Shown here: positions 8,417-16,539 of the stretch, piece after piece
Numbering within the stretch: position 1 is the stretch's first letter
Layout of the letters: each line of letters opens with the position of its first letter
Assembly (NCBI RefSeq): GCF_001507435.1
Contig: NZ_LMWH01000243.1
Span: forward strand, 1 to 64,000
DNA length: 64,000 nucleotides
Source of the DNA: Streptomyces sp. NRRL F-5122
GTDB lineage: Bacteria; Actinomycetota; Actinomycetes; Streptomycetales; Streptomycetaceae
Reading direction: 5' to 3'
Program-made: the position numbers and the translations under genes
Notes under the pieces: model-generated
What the model saw: only the letters and a program-made list of their open reading frames with translations
Database searches by the model: none
What the model was told of the DNA's origin: nothing

Positions 8417-9565
8417 TCAGTTCCTCAGCAGAAGGGCGGAGGTGGGCACACCCTCGCCGGCGGTGACCAGGCAGGTTGCCGCGCCCGGTATCTGGGCGGT
8501 GCCGGTACCCCGCAGTTGCCTCACGCCCTCGTTGATCAGGTTGAACCCATGGACGTACGCCTCGGACAGCCCCCCCCCCGCGGTGTTGCCCGGCAGCCGC
8601 CCGCCGATCTCGACCGCGCCCCCCTCGGTGAAGGCCCCGCCCTCCCCCCTGCCGCAGAAGCCGTATCCCTCCAGGGAGAGCAGTACGAGGGGGGTGAACG
8701 CGTCGTAGATCTGCGCGACGTCGACGTCGTCCGGGGCGAGGTCGGCGTGCTTCCACAGGTGCCGGGCGGCCGTCCAGGCCGGGCCGGTGAGCGGGTCGTC
8801 GTTCCAGTAGTTGACCATCCCGTGGTGCTGCGCGGGCAGTCCCTGGGCGGCGGAGTGGACGTACACCGGCCGGTGCCGGCAGTCGCGGGCGCGCTCGGCG
8901 GAGACGACTACACAGGCCAGCGCTCCGTCCGTCTCGAGGCAGTTGTCGAACAGGCACAGCGGCTCGCTGATCCACCGGGAGCTCATGTACATCTCCCGTG
9001 TCAGCGGGCGTTCGTACATGATCGCGGCAGGGTTCTGGTTGGCCCGGTTGCGGCAGGCGAGGGCGACGTTGAAGAGGTGGTCCCGGGTGGCCCCGTGCTC
9101 GTGCATGTAGCGGCGAGCGAGCATCCCGATCTCGTCGACCGGCCTCAGCAGTCCGAAGGGCCGGGTCCACTGGGCGGGGGTGGGCAGTTGGACGGCCGTG
9201 TTCCGCCACGGCCGGGGGCCGCTGCCGCGCTTGCGCGACCTCCACGCGACACCGACGGTCGCCTGCCCGGTCGCGACGGCGGCGGCGAGATGGGCGACGG
9301 TGGCACAGGAGCCGCCGCCCCCGAAGCCGACCTTGCTGAAGAAGGTCAGGTCCCCGAACCCGACCGCCTTGGCCACCTCGACCTCGTCGGTCTCCTCCAT
9401 GGTGTAGGAGGCGAGCGCGTCCACCTCGCCGGGCGCGATTCCCGCGTCGTCGAGAGCCGCGAGGATCGCCCGGCACGCCAAGGTCTTCTCGGGCTCCCCC
9501 AGTCGGCGGGCGAAGTCGGTCTGCCCGATGCCGACGACGGCGGTCGCGTCCTTGAGCCCTGCCAT
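8417..9565 (-). CDS. Thiolase-fold lipid-transfer (Ltp) type protein
   Basis: This 382-residue protein has the thiolase fold (TAVVGIGQTDFARRLG at the N-terminus, FGGGGSCATVAHLAAA around the nucleophile region). The usual thiolase GHPxGxSG C-terminal block is replaced by LSEAYVHGFNLINEG, and it has QIYDAFTP. Tyrosines in those two positions resemble the catalytic tyrosines of the Ltp2-type aldolases, so it is more likely a retro-aldolase/lipid-transfer protein than a 3-ketothiolase. The start at 9565 is preceded by GGAGG at 8 nt. It is the first gene of the operon with DUF35 and enoyl-CoA hydratase, 110 bp from the divergent CoA ligase, with two operator palindromes in between. Confidence 0.85.
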   Translation of the reverse strand: MAGLKDATAVVGIGQTDFARRLGEPEKTLACRAILAALDDAGIAPGEVDALASYTMEETDEVEVAKAVGFGDLTFFSKVGFGGGGSCATVAHLAAAVATGQATVGVAWRSRKRGSGPRPWRNTAVQLPTPAQWTRPFGLLRPVDEIGMLARRYMHEHGATRDHLFNVALACRNRANQNPAAIMYERPLTREMYMSSRWISEPLCLFDNCLETDGALACVVVSAERARDCRHRPVYVHSAAQGLPAQHHGMVNYWNDDPLTGPAWTAARHLWKHADLAPDDVDVAQIYDAFTPLVLLSLEGYGFCGRGEGGAFTEGGAVEIGGRLPGNTAGGGLSEAYVHGFNLINEGVRQLRGTGTAQIPGAATCLVTAGEGVPTSALLLRN

Positions 9566-9598
9566 GGGCACACCTCCGCGTGGAGTCCGGACCGGCGG

Positions 9599-9613
9599 CT
9601 GACAGGTCGTCAG
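9599..9613. promoter_or_regulatory. Catabolic-regulon palindrome, thiolase-proximal
   Basis: CTGACAGGTCGTCAG lies 34 bp upstream of the thiolase start. It keeps both CTGAC/GTCAG arms of the shared operator and sits 12 bp from a second copy. Confidence 0.6.
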
Positions 9614-9625
9614 GTTACAGCTAAT

Positions 9626-9640
9626 CTGACGGACAGTCAG
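9626..9640. promoter_or_regulatory. Catabolic-regulon palindrome, CoA-ligase-proximal
   Basis: CTGACGGACAGTCAG lies 35 bp upstream of the CoA ligase start, in the same divergent promoter region. The flanks TAAT and CTA resemble those at 20737. Confidence 0.7.
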
Positions 9641-9675
9641 CTACGCGTTCCGAGTTCATGTTCCAGGAGGTCGCT

Positions 9676-11288
9676 GTGCGCGGTGACATGGAGTGGGGCT
9701 GCATTGCGGGCCTGGTGCGCAGCGCGGCCGATCGCCACGGGGACGTGGAGGCGGTGGTCGAGGGCCGCGCCCGGATCTCGTACGCGGAACTGGGCGCCCG
9801 GGTGGATCGTGCCGCCGCGGCCTGCATCGCGAACGGCGTCGGTGTCGGCGACCGGGTGGCGATCTGGGCACCGAACACCCTGGACTGGATCGTCTCGGCG
9901 CTGGGTGCGGTGACGGCCGGGGCGGTGCTCGTTCCGCTCAACACGCGGTTCAAGGGCACGGAGGCGGCGTACGTGCTGGAAAGGAGCCGGGCGAAGCTGC
10001 TGTTCGTCACCGGAACGTTCCTGGGCACGTCGTACGTGGCGTCGCTGCGCCGTGCGGCGGGGGAGGGACCGGGGAAGGGCCCTCTGCCGGGCCTTCCGCA
10101 CCTGGAGCAGGTGGTCGTGCTGGCGGACGACGCCCCGGCCGACTTCCGCACCTGGAAGGACTTCCTGGCCGGCGGCGAGGGGACGGGGGAGGGGGAGGTA
10201 CGGGCACGGACGGCGGCCCTGACCGGGACGTCCCCCTCGGACATCGTCTTCACCTCGGGCACCACCGGCCGTCCGAAGGGGGTGGTGATCACCCACGCCC
10301 AGTCGTTGCGCGCGTACGGGATCTGGTCGGATCTCGCGGGTCTGAGGCGGGGCGACCGCTATCTGATCGTGAACCCCTTCTTCCACACCTTCGGCTACAA
10401 GGCCGGGGTGCTCGCATGCCTGATGCGGGGAGCGACGATGGTCCCGCAGCCGGTGTTCGACGTGGACACGGTGCCGGCGAACATCGCGGCCGAGCGCATC
10501 TCGGTCCTCCCGGGCCCGCCCACCCCCCACCAGTCCCTCCTCGACCACCCCTCCCGTGCCGCCCACGACCTCTCGGCCCTGCGCCTGGTGGTGACCGGGG
10601 CGGCCGTCGTGCCGCTGCGGCTGGTGGAACGCCTGCGCGCCGAGCTCGGTGTGGAGACGGTCCTGACGGCGTACGGCCTGTCGGAGGCGAGCGGTTTCGT
10701 GACGATGTGCCGCAGGGGGGACGAGCCGTCCGTGATCGCGACGACGTCGGGCCGCGCCCTGCCCGGCACGGAGGTACGGGTCGCCGACGCGAGCGGCCGG
10801 CCGGTGGCTCCCGGCGTCCCCGGTGAAGTGCTGGTCCGCGGCTTCAACGTCATGCAGGGCTACTTCGAGGACGAGCGTGCCACGGCCGAGGTGCTGACCC
10901 CCGACGGCTGGCTGCGCACGGGCGACGTGGGCGTGCTGGACGCGCTCGGCAATCTCCGCATCACGGACCGGCTCAAGGACATGTTCATCGTCGGTGGCTT
11001 CAACGCCTACCCGGCCGAGATAGAGCAACTGCTCGGCCTGCACCCGGACGTGACGGAGGTCGCGGTGATCGGGGTACCGGACGCCCGCCTCGGGGAGGTC
11101 GGCAAGGCGTACGTGGTCCGGCGCCCCGGGGCGGTGCTCACCCGCGACGACCTGATCGCGTGGTCCCGCCGGGAGATGGCGAACTACAAGGTGCCGAGGG
11201 TGGTGGAGTTCGTACGGGAACTGCCGCGCAACGCGAGCGGCAAGGTGGTGAAGGGTGAGTTGCGGGACGGGTCGGCCACCGGGGCTGA
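9676..11288 (+). CDS. Acyl-CoA synthetase (FadD type), probable 3'-end frameshift
   Basis: An AMP-forming acyl-CoA ligase: phosphate-binding motif FTSGTTGRPKGVVITH near residue 190, GWLRTGDVG near 412, and the C-terminal lysine region NASGKVVKGELR. The GTG at 9676 follows AGGAGG by 5 nt; it is preferred over the ATG at 9658, which precedes that SD. The homologous protein ends at about 537 residues, the family length, but the frame as given has no stop until 12372 and would run 1 kb antisense through the O-antigen ligase gene. One extra G in the GGGG run at 11281-11284 would bring the TGA at 11286-11288 into frame. The end is therefore set there. The gene is divergent from the thiolase operon and would activate the carboxylic acid substrate of the pathway. 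Confidence 0.8.
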
Positions 11289-11318
11289 GCGCGGCGGTTC
11301 ACGACGGCCGGTTCCGGT

Positions 11319-12716
11319 TCAGAGCTCACCGTCCGGGCCGCCGGTCACCGGGGCGGGAGCGCGGTGGGAGCCCACACCGGCGCCGACGGGCCGGGGTCCC
11401 TGGCCGAAGGGCTCGATCCGAGCGGCGCCGGGTGCCGGGGCGCCACCGGGGCGGCGGCGGGCGACCGGGGCATCGGCCATGATCACGGCGAGTACGCACC
11501 AGAACAGGACGTCGATCCGGTCCAGGTTGGCCGGATGGTCCAGCATGCTCATCAGGAAGAACCCGGTCAGCGAGGCGAGCCCGACGGTGCCGACGACCGA
11601 CTTCGTACGGGCGGCGCGCGCCGCGGTGGCCAAGGCGATCAGCGCGACCAGGGCGACCGCGAGCAGACCGAGCGGCCCCGCCTCCACCAGCCAGTTGAGC
11701 CAGAGGTTGTGGGCGTGGACGAAGACCCGGTCACCGGGTGCGGTGGCGGATATGACGGCGCCCGACCGTCCGAGGCCGACGCCCAGCGGATGGTGGGCGC
11801 CGATCTCGAGAGCCGCGGCCCAGGCCTGGCCCCGTACGCCCAGGGAGTTCCCGGCCCGGGACACCGCCCAGATGACCCCGGACGCCAGGAGCAGGGACAG
11901 CACGCCCAGGACGGCGAACAGCCGCCGCTGCGCCCGCTCGGCGAGCCGGGGTGCCAGCCAGTGGGCCCCGCCGAGCACCAGGAGCCCGGCGGCACCGGCG
12001 ACATATCCGGCGCGGGAGAACGTGGTCAGCAGAGCCCCGTATCCGACGAGCACCAGGACGACGATCGCGGTGCGCGCCGTGCGGTCGTCGACGGAGACGG
12101 CTGCGAGCAGGACGAACGGCAGCAGGAGCACCAGGAAGGCGGCCAGCAGGTTCGGGTTGGAGAAGGTCCCCGTGGCCCGGATGAGCACACCGTCCCCGCC
12201 CGCGTCGCAGGCGACGTCGGTGAGCAGGCCGGTACGGCAGAAGCCGGTCGGGATCTCATTGGTCACCTGGGAGAAGGCGGTGGTGCTCGCCGCCGCGAGC
12301 CCGGCCACCGCGAGCACTCCGATCGCGCGCCACGACGCGGGCTGGGTGCGGCGCAGTCCGACGACCAGGTAGTAGCAGACGACGACGCTCAGCAGTCCGC
12401 GCAGCGGCGCCGTGGGGTGCCCGCCGGCGTACGTGGTCGCCGCCGCGGCGAGGAGCAGCAGCACGATGGGGAGGTCGAGCCGGGTCCGGAAGTCCCGGAG
12501 CCGGGCCCGTCGCCGGCCCGGCACGGGCACGACCAGGGCGATCAACCCGACCACCAGGGTGAGCCGTGTCGGCGTCAGGATCCCGACGAGCGGGTCGTCG
12601 GGGAAGAAGTCGGTGGCGGCGTCCATCAGCACGACGGCCACCACGGCGAGCGGGAGGAACTCAGCGATCGCCGTCGGCAGCCCAGCTCCTGCCGACGCGC
12701 TCCGGTCGGATGCCAT
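11319..12716 (-). CDS. O-antigen ligase/polymerase-like membrane protein
   Basis: This 465-residue polytopic protein has about 11-12 hydrophobic segments and a large extracytoplasmic loop before the signature HAHNLWLNWLVEAGPLGLLAVAL, which matches the Wzy_C (WaaL/O-antigen ligase) domain H-x-H-N-x-x-L pattern. In Gram-positive actinomycetes such proteins are thought to join or polymerise cell-surface glycans; the acceptor here is unknown. The C-terminus is a Pro/Gly-rich cytoplasmic tail. It is convergent with the CoA ligase, with almost no spacer. Confidence 0.82.
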   Translation of the reverse strand: MASDRSASAGAGLPTAIAEFLPLAVVAVVLMDAATDFFPDDPLVGILTPTRLTLVVGLIALVVPVPGRRRARLRDFRTRLDLPIVLLLLAAAATTYAGGHPTAPLRGLLSVVVCYYLVVGLRRTQPASWRAIGVLAVAGLAAASTTAFSQVTNEIPTGFCRTGLLTDVACDAGGDGVLIRATGTFSNPNLLAAFLVLLLPFVLLAAVSVDDRTARTAIVVLVLVGYGALLTTFSRAGYVAGAAGLLVLGGAHWLAPRLAERAQRRLFAVLGVLSLLLASGVIWAVSRAGNSLGVRGQAWAAALEIGAHHPLGVGLGRSGAVISATAPGDRVFVHAHNLWLNWLVEAGPLGLLAVALVALIALATAARAARTKSVVGTVGLASLTGFFLMSMLDHPANLDRIDVLFWCVLAVIMADAPVARRRPGGAPAPGAARIEPFGQGPRPVGAGVGSHRAPAPVTGGPDGEL

Positions 12717-12905
12717 GGCACCTGAGCGTGGCCCTCGGGTGCGACGGATGGATGTCCGGCGGGCGAACGGGGCGGAGCGGGCTTGCGGCCGAGGCCCCGC
12801 CGCTCTCCGCGGGCCGACGGCGTGTGGCGCCGCCAGGTCCGGCTCAGGGGAGTCGACTACTGCTGTGGCGGCGGGCGCCGGTACAACTCTGCTCGTGACA
12901 CACCA

Positions 12906-12942
12906 CGGCCGCGGCGGCTCCCCCTCCGCGCCGCCGCGGCCG
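12906..12942 (-). terminator. Strong hairpin downstream of afsS
   Basis: A perfect 13-bp GC stem (CGGCCGCGGCGGC at 12906-12918 with its complement at 12930-12942) and an 11-nt loop lie 24 bp past the afsS stop. It probably ends the afsR-afsS transcripts. Confidence 0.8.
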
Positions 12943-12966
12943 ATCCCCGTGTGGAGGTAAGTCTGG

Positions 12967-13167
12967 TCAGGCCTTCTCGTCCGTGGCGTGGACGTTGTCC
13001 GGCGTGGCCGTGCCGGTGCCCTCGCCCTTCAGGTCGAGCGGCTCGCTCGTGGCGTGGACGTTCTTGACCGTGACCGGTTCCTCGGTCGCGTGGACGTTGT
13101 CCGTGGACGCATCGCCGACCGGCTCGCCGGTGGCGTGGACGTTGTCCGTGGTGTTCTGGTCGCTCAT
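12967..13167 (-). CDS. afsS: AfsS-like small repeat regulatory protein
   Basis: This 66-residue acidic, low-complexity protein has no recognisable DNA-binding domain. It consists of four copies of NVHAT at residues 9-13, 24-28, 36-40 and 58-62, three of them preceded by D and three followed by xEP. The ATG at 13167 has GGGGAG about 9 nt upstream. It lies 218 bp downstream of afsR on the same strand, which is the position of afsS, the sigma-like AfsR target that stimulates antibiotic production in Streptomyces. An 11-bp tandem repeat resembling an AfsR/SARP site is in the gap. How AfsS acts is not known. The symbol rests on position, size and repeat nature, not on an alignment. Confidence 0.85.
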   Translation of the reverse strand: MSDQNTTDNVHATGEPVGDASTDNVHATEEPVTVKNVHATSEPLDLKGEGTGTATPDNVHATDEKA

Positions 13168-13334
13168 CTCGCTGACTCCCCTGTGTTGTGCGCTGGTTGG
13201 GCAGGATCCGCCCGGCAACTCCCCCGAGGGTTGCCGGACGGATCTGCTGGGCCGGTACACCTTAGAGGGGCCGGCCGGCCGCCGCTCCGTCTGCCCCCCG
13301 ATGCGACGGTTCGACACAGCCAAGAGTGCTGTGC

Positions 13335-13356
13335 GGCGATAAACGAATGATGAACG
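13335..13356 (-). promoter_or_regulatory. Tandem 11-bp repeat: probable AfsR binding site at afsS
   Basis: On the minus strand, CGTTCATCATT (13356-13346) is followed at once by CGTTTATCGCC (13345-13335). The shared core CGTTyATC recurs at exactly 11 nt, the spacing used by SARP regulators. It lies between the afsR stop and the afsS start. Confidence 0.65.
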
Positions 13357-13385
13357 TCTGCTCCCCGACGGCGATCCGCTTGGAC

Positions 13386-16331
13386 TCAGGCGGCCGACGC
13401 GACCTTGAGCAGCCCTCTGACCTCGTCCGCTTCCGGTGCGCCCAGCGCCTCCAAGAGTTCGAGGGCCTCGCGCCAGCACACCTGGGCGCGGTCCAGCTGG
13501 CCGATCCCGTTGAGGGAGCGCCCCAGCACCGTGAGGACATTGGCGTGCCGCCATTCGCCGCCGATGCCGCGCAGCAGCGTCAGGGCCATCTCGGCGTTCG
13601 ACGCCGCCTGGGCCGGGCGCCGGGCGGCGAGGTCGAGCTCCGCGAGGCGGAACAGGGTCATGCCTTCCCACAGCCGCTGCCTGCTGTCCCGGAAGACCCA
13701 CAGTGCCTGATGCAGGCATTCCGTCGCCTCGGCCAACTTCCCGCTCTGCGTGAGGGCGAGGCCCAGTGCGTACCGTCCGTTGGCGCCCTTCAGGGCGTGC
13801 CCCATGTCGTCGTACATCGCCGTGCCCTTCCGTGCCAGTTCCACGGCGGTCTCCGTGCGTCCGGTGGCGAGGTGGACGCGCGAGAGGTTGCACAGCGCGC
13901 TCGCCTCGCCCGGCCGGTCCCCGAGCGCGCGGAAGTTCTCGATGGCACCCGTGAGGTGCACCTCGCCGGCGTCGTTCCGGTTCTGGTAAAGGGCGATCAC
14001 ACCGCTGATGTTGGACGACCAGCAGGCCGTGAGCGGGTCGTCGGCGGACCGGGCCAGCTCATTGGCCGACTGTGCCTCCTCGACGGCCACGTCGAACCGG
14101 CTGCCGTTGTGCTGGTGCACAAAGGCCAGCGCCGTCAGCGCCCGTGCCTCGGTACGGGGGTCGCCCGCCTCCCGGGCGACATCCCGCAGGAGCGCGGCCA
14201 CGGCCTCGTACTCCTTGGAGTTGGCCCCGGACTCGGCCAGGTCGACCGCTGCCCACAGGACGTCGACGGCACGGCGCATCATCCCCGTGCGCATGGCCTG
14301 GCGTACGCACGCCAGCAGGCAGACCGCCTCCGAATACAGCCAGTCCTGGGCGGGGTGCCGGTCCGAGAAGGTCAGCCCCGGATATGCGGCGTGCTCCAGG
14401 TGGTCCACCAGCCGGTCCCCCGGCCGCTCGATCAGGTAGACCCCCGAGACCGTCGCCAGATAGAAGTCCAGCAACCGCGACATCGCCGCATCCCGCTCGC
14501 TCGGCGGATGTTCGTCCCGCTCGGCGCAGGCACGCGCGTAGAGCCGGACCAGGTCGTGGTAGCGGTAGCGGCCGGGCGCGGCCGACTCGAGCAGGGAGGT
14601 GTCGACGAGCGACTCCAGCAGGTCCTCGGTGTCGTCCACCGGCAGGTCCAGTACCGCCGCGGCCGCCGCCAGGGAGATGTCAGGGCCGTCCGCCAGGCCC
14701 AGCAGGCGGAACGCGCGGGCCTGGGCCGGCTCCAGCTGGCCGTAACCGAGCTCGAAGGTGGCCTTCACCGCCAGGTCTCCCGCCTGGAGCTCGTCCAGGC
14801 GGCGCCGCTCGTCGGCCAGCTTCGCCGCCAGGACCGAGACCGTCCAGGTGCGCCGGGCCGCGAGGCGGGACGCCGCGATGCGGATGGCCAGGGGCAGGAA
14901 GCCGCACGCCGCCACCACGTCGAGCGCCGCCTTGCGTTCCGCGGCCACCCGTTCCTCGCCCACGATCTTCGTGAACAGGGACAGCGCCTCGTCCGGGGAC
15001 ATCACGTCCAGGTCCACGAGATGCGCGCCCGCCAGGTCCACCATGCGCACCCGTGAGGTGACCAGGGCCGCGCAGCCCTCCGTGCCGGGCAGCAGCGGGC
15101 GTACCTGGGCGGCGTCCTTCGCGTTGTCCAGCAGGACCAGGACCCGTCGGCCGTCCAGAACCGAGCGGTACAGCGCCGCCCGTTCCTCCAGCGAGTCCGG
15201 GATCGCCGAGTCCGCGGCGCCCAGAGCGCGCAGGAAGGAGCCGAGGACCGTCTCGGGTTCCGCCGCCCGGGGGCCCGCACCCTGCAGGTCCACGTACAAC
15301 TGCCCGTCCGGGAAGGCCGAACGCGCCTGGTGTGCCACGTGCACCGCCAGCGTCGTCTTGCCCACGCCGCCGATCCCCGCCAGCGCCGAGACGGCCATCA
15401 CCCTGCCCTCGGCCGAGGCCAGGACCTCTCCCAGCTCGGCGACGAACGACGCCCGGCCCGTGAAGTCCGGGACATTGGCGGGCAGTTGCGCAGGCCGGAC
15501 GGGTGCGGACGAGACTTCCTGAGCCGGGGCGGACGGTTCCGCGAGGCTCGGATCCGCCTGGAGGATCCGCTGCTGGATGTCCTTCAGGCCGGGACGCGGG
15601 TCGACTCCCAGCTCGTCGGCCAGCAGACGCCGTGTGTCGGCGTACACCGCCAGCGCCTCCGCCTGGCGGCCCGAGCGGTACAGCGCCACCATCAGCAGCT
15701 CGCGCAGCCGCTCGCGCAGCGGGTGCGCGGCCGTCAGGGCGGTGAGTTCGGAGACCGCCTCCGCATGGCAGCCCTGCTCGAGGTCCATGTACAGGCGGGA
15801 CTCGAGGAGTTGCAGACGCCACTCCTCCAGGCGGGTGCGCTGGGTGTCCGCGTACGGTCCGGGCACGCTCGCCAGCGACTCCCCGTCCCACAGCGCCAGC
15901 GCCTCGTTCAGCACCTGCCGTGCGTGGCACAGGTTCCCGGCGTTCTTGGCCTTCTCCGCCTCCGCTGCCAGCTCCTGGGCGGCCGCGACGTCCAGGGAGC
16001 GGGTGTCGCCCAGCCGCAGCGCGTACCCGCCCGACTCGCTGACCAGCACTCCGGGTGAGAGGACCTTGCGCAGCCGTGAGGCGTAGGTGCGTACGGCGGC
16101 CAGCGCGCGCGGCGGCGGCTCTTCGCCCCACAGCGCGTCGATCAGTTCGGACGCGGTCGCCGTACGGCCCTCGCGCAGCAGCAGCGCGGCCAGCAGGGCG
16201 CGCTGCTGTGGCGAGCCCGTGGCCAGCAGCTCCTCTCCGCGCCACGCGCGCACCGGCCCGAGCACGCCGAAGCGCAGCGTCGCCGATTCCTCGGGACCCC
16301 GCTGCTGCGGCACTCGCGGTACACCCTCCAT
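13386..16331 (-). CDS. afsR: AfsR, SARP-type global regulator with NB-ARC and TPR domains
   Basis: This 981-residue protein has, in order: an OmpR-like winged helix (about 10-105, LRFGVLGPVRAWRGEELL), a bacterial transcriptional activation domain (105-260, ending RRLLADELGVDPRP), an NB-ARC ATPase domain (about 300-570, P-loop GIGGVGKTT near 320 and the hhhhD strand VLVLLDN), and C-terminal TPR-like helices (650-981). Length and order match AfsR (about 990 residues). The ATG at 16331 gives the expected MEGVPRVPQQR N-terminus; a GTG at 16364 would add 11 residues. AfsR is phosphorylated by AfsK and activates afsS. The C-terminal third shows the usual divergence between species. Confidence 0.95.
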   Translation of the reverse strand: MEGVPRVPQQRGPEESATLRFGVLGPVRAWRGEELLATGSPQQRALLAALLLREGRTATASELIDALWGEEPPPRALAAVRTYASRLRKVLSPGVLVSESGGYALRLGDTRSLDVAAAQELAAEAEKAKNAGNLCHARQVLNEALALWDGESLASVPGPYADTQRTRLEEWRLQLLESRLYMDLEQGCHAEAVSELTALTAAHPLRERLRELLMVALYRSGRQAEALAVYADTRRLLADELGVDPRPGLKDIQQRILQADPSLAEPSAPAQEVSSAPVRPAQLPANVPDFTGRASFVAELGEVLASAEGRVMAVSALAGIGGVGKTTLAVHVAHQARSAFPDGQLYVDLQGAGPRAAEPETVLGSFLRALGAADSAIPDSLEERAALYRSVLDGRRVLVLLDNAKDAAQVRPLLPGTEGCAALVTSRVRMVDLAGAHLVDLDVMSPDEALSLFTKIVGEERVAAERKAALDVVAACGFLPLAIRIAASRLAARRTWTVSVLAAKLADERRRLDELQAGDLAVKATFELGYGQLEPAQARAFRLLGLADGPDISLAAAAAVLDLPVDDTEDLLESLVDTSLLESAAPGRYRYHDLVRLYARACAERDEHPPSERDAAMSRLLDFYLATVSGVYLIERPGDRLVDHLEHAAYPGLTFSDRHPAQDWLYSEAVCLLACVRQAMRTGMMRRAVDVLWAAVDLAESGANSKEYEAVAALLRDVAREAGDPRTEARALTALAFVHQHNGSRFDVAVEEAQSANELARSADDPLTACWSSNISGVIALYQNRNDAGEVHLTGAIENFRALGDRPGEASALCNLSRVHLATGRTETAVELARKGTAMYDDMGHALKGANGRYALGLALTQSGKLAEATECLHQALWVFRDSRQRLWEGMTLFRLAELDLAARRPAQAASNAEMALTLLRGIGGEWRHANVLTVLGRSLNGIGQLDRAQVCWREALELLEALGAPEADEVRGLLKVASAA

Positions 16332-16504
16332 CGCTGCCCCCAGGCCCCCTGCCGAACCGTCCACAACCAGGAGGCCAGTTTGCCTTGTTCATGGCGGATA
16401 CGTCAGCCATGGGAGACAGCGATCACAGCCCGCCGGGTGGGACATCACACTGCCCACACAAGTTCTCTCCACGCATCGCCGGGCCGGAGTGGTTCCATAA
16501 GAAG

Positions 16505-16519
16505 CTGACGGATCGTCAG
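16505..16519. promoter_or_regulatory. Catabolic-regulon palindrome before the amidohydrolase
   Basis: CTGACGGATCGTCAG ends 20 bp before the ATG of the amidohydrolase gene. A TACCGT at 16528-16533 could be the -10, which would make the transcript leaderless. Confidence 0.7.
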
Positions 16520-16539
16520 GTCAGCGCTACCGTGACCGT

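Noticed and set aside
11364..12725. A 453-codon plus-strand frame within the O-antigen ligase gene
   Set aside because: Gln/Arg/Gly-rich composition typical of an antisense frame; the opposite strand has membrane helices and a family signature.
12967..13893. A 308-residue minus-strand frame starting inside afsR
   Set aside because: Only its last 66 residues are credible (AfsS, own ATG and SD); the rest is a shadow of afsR.
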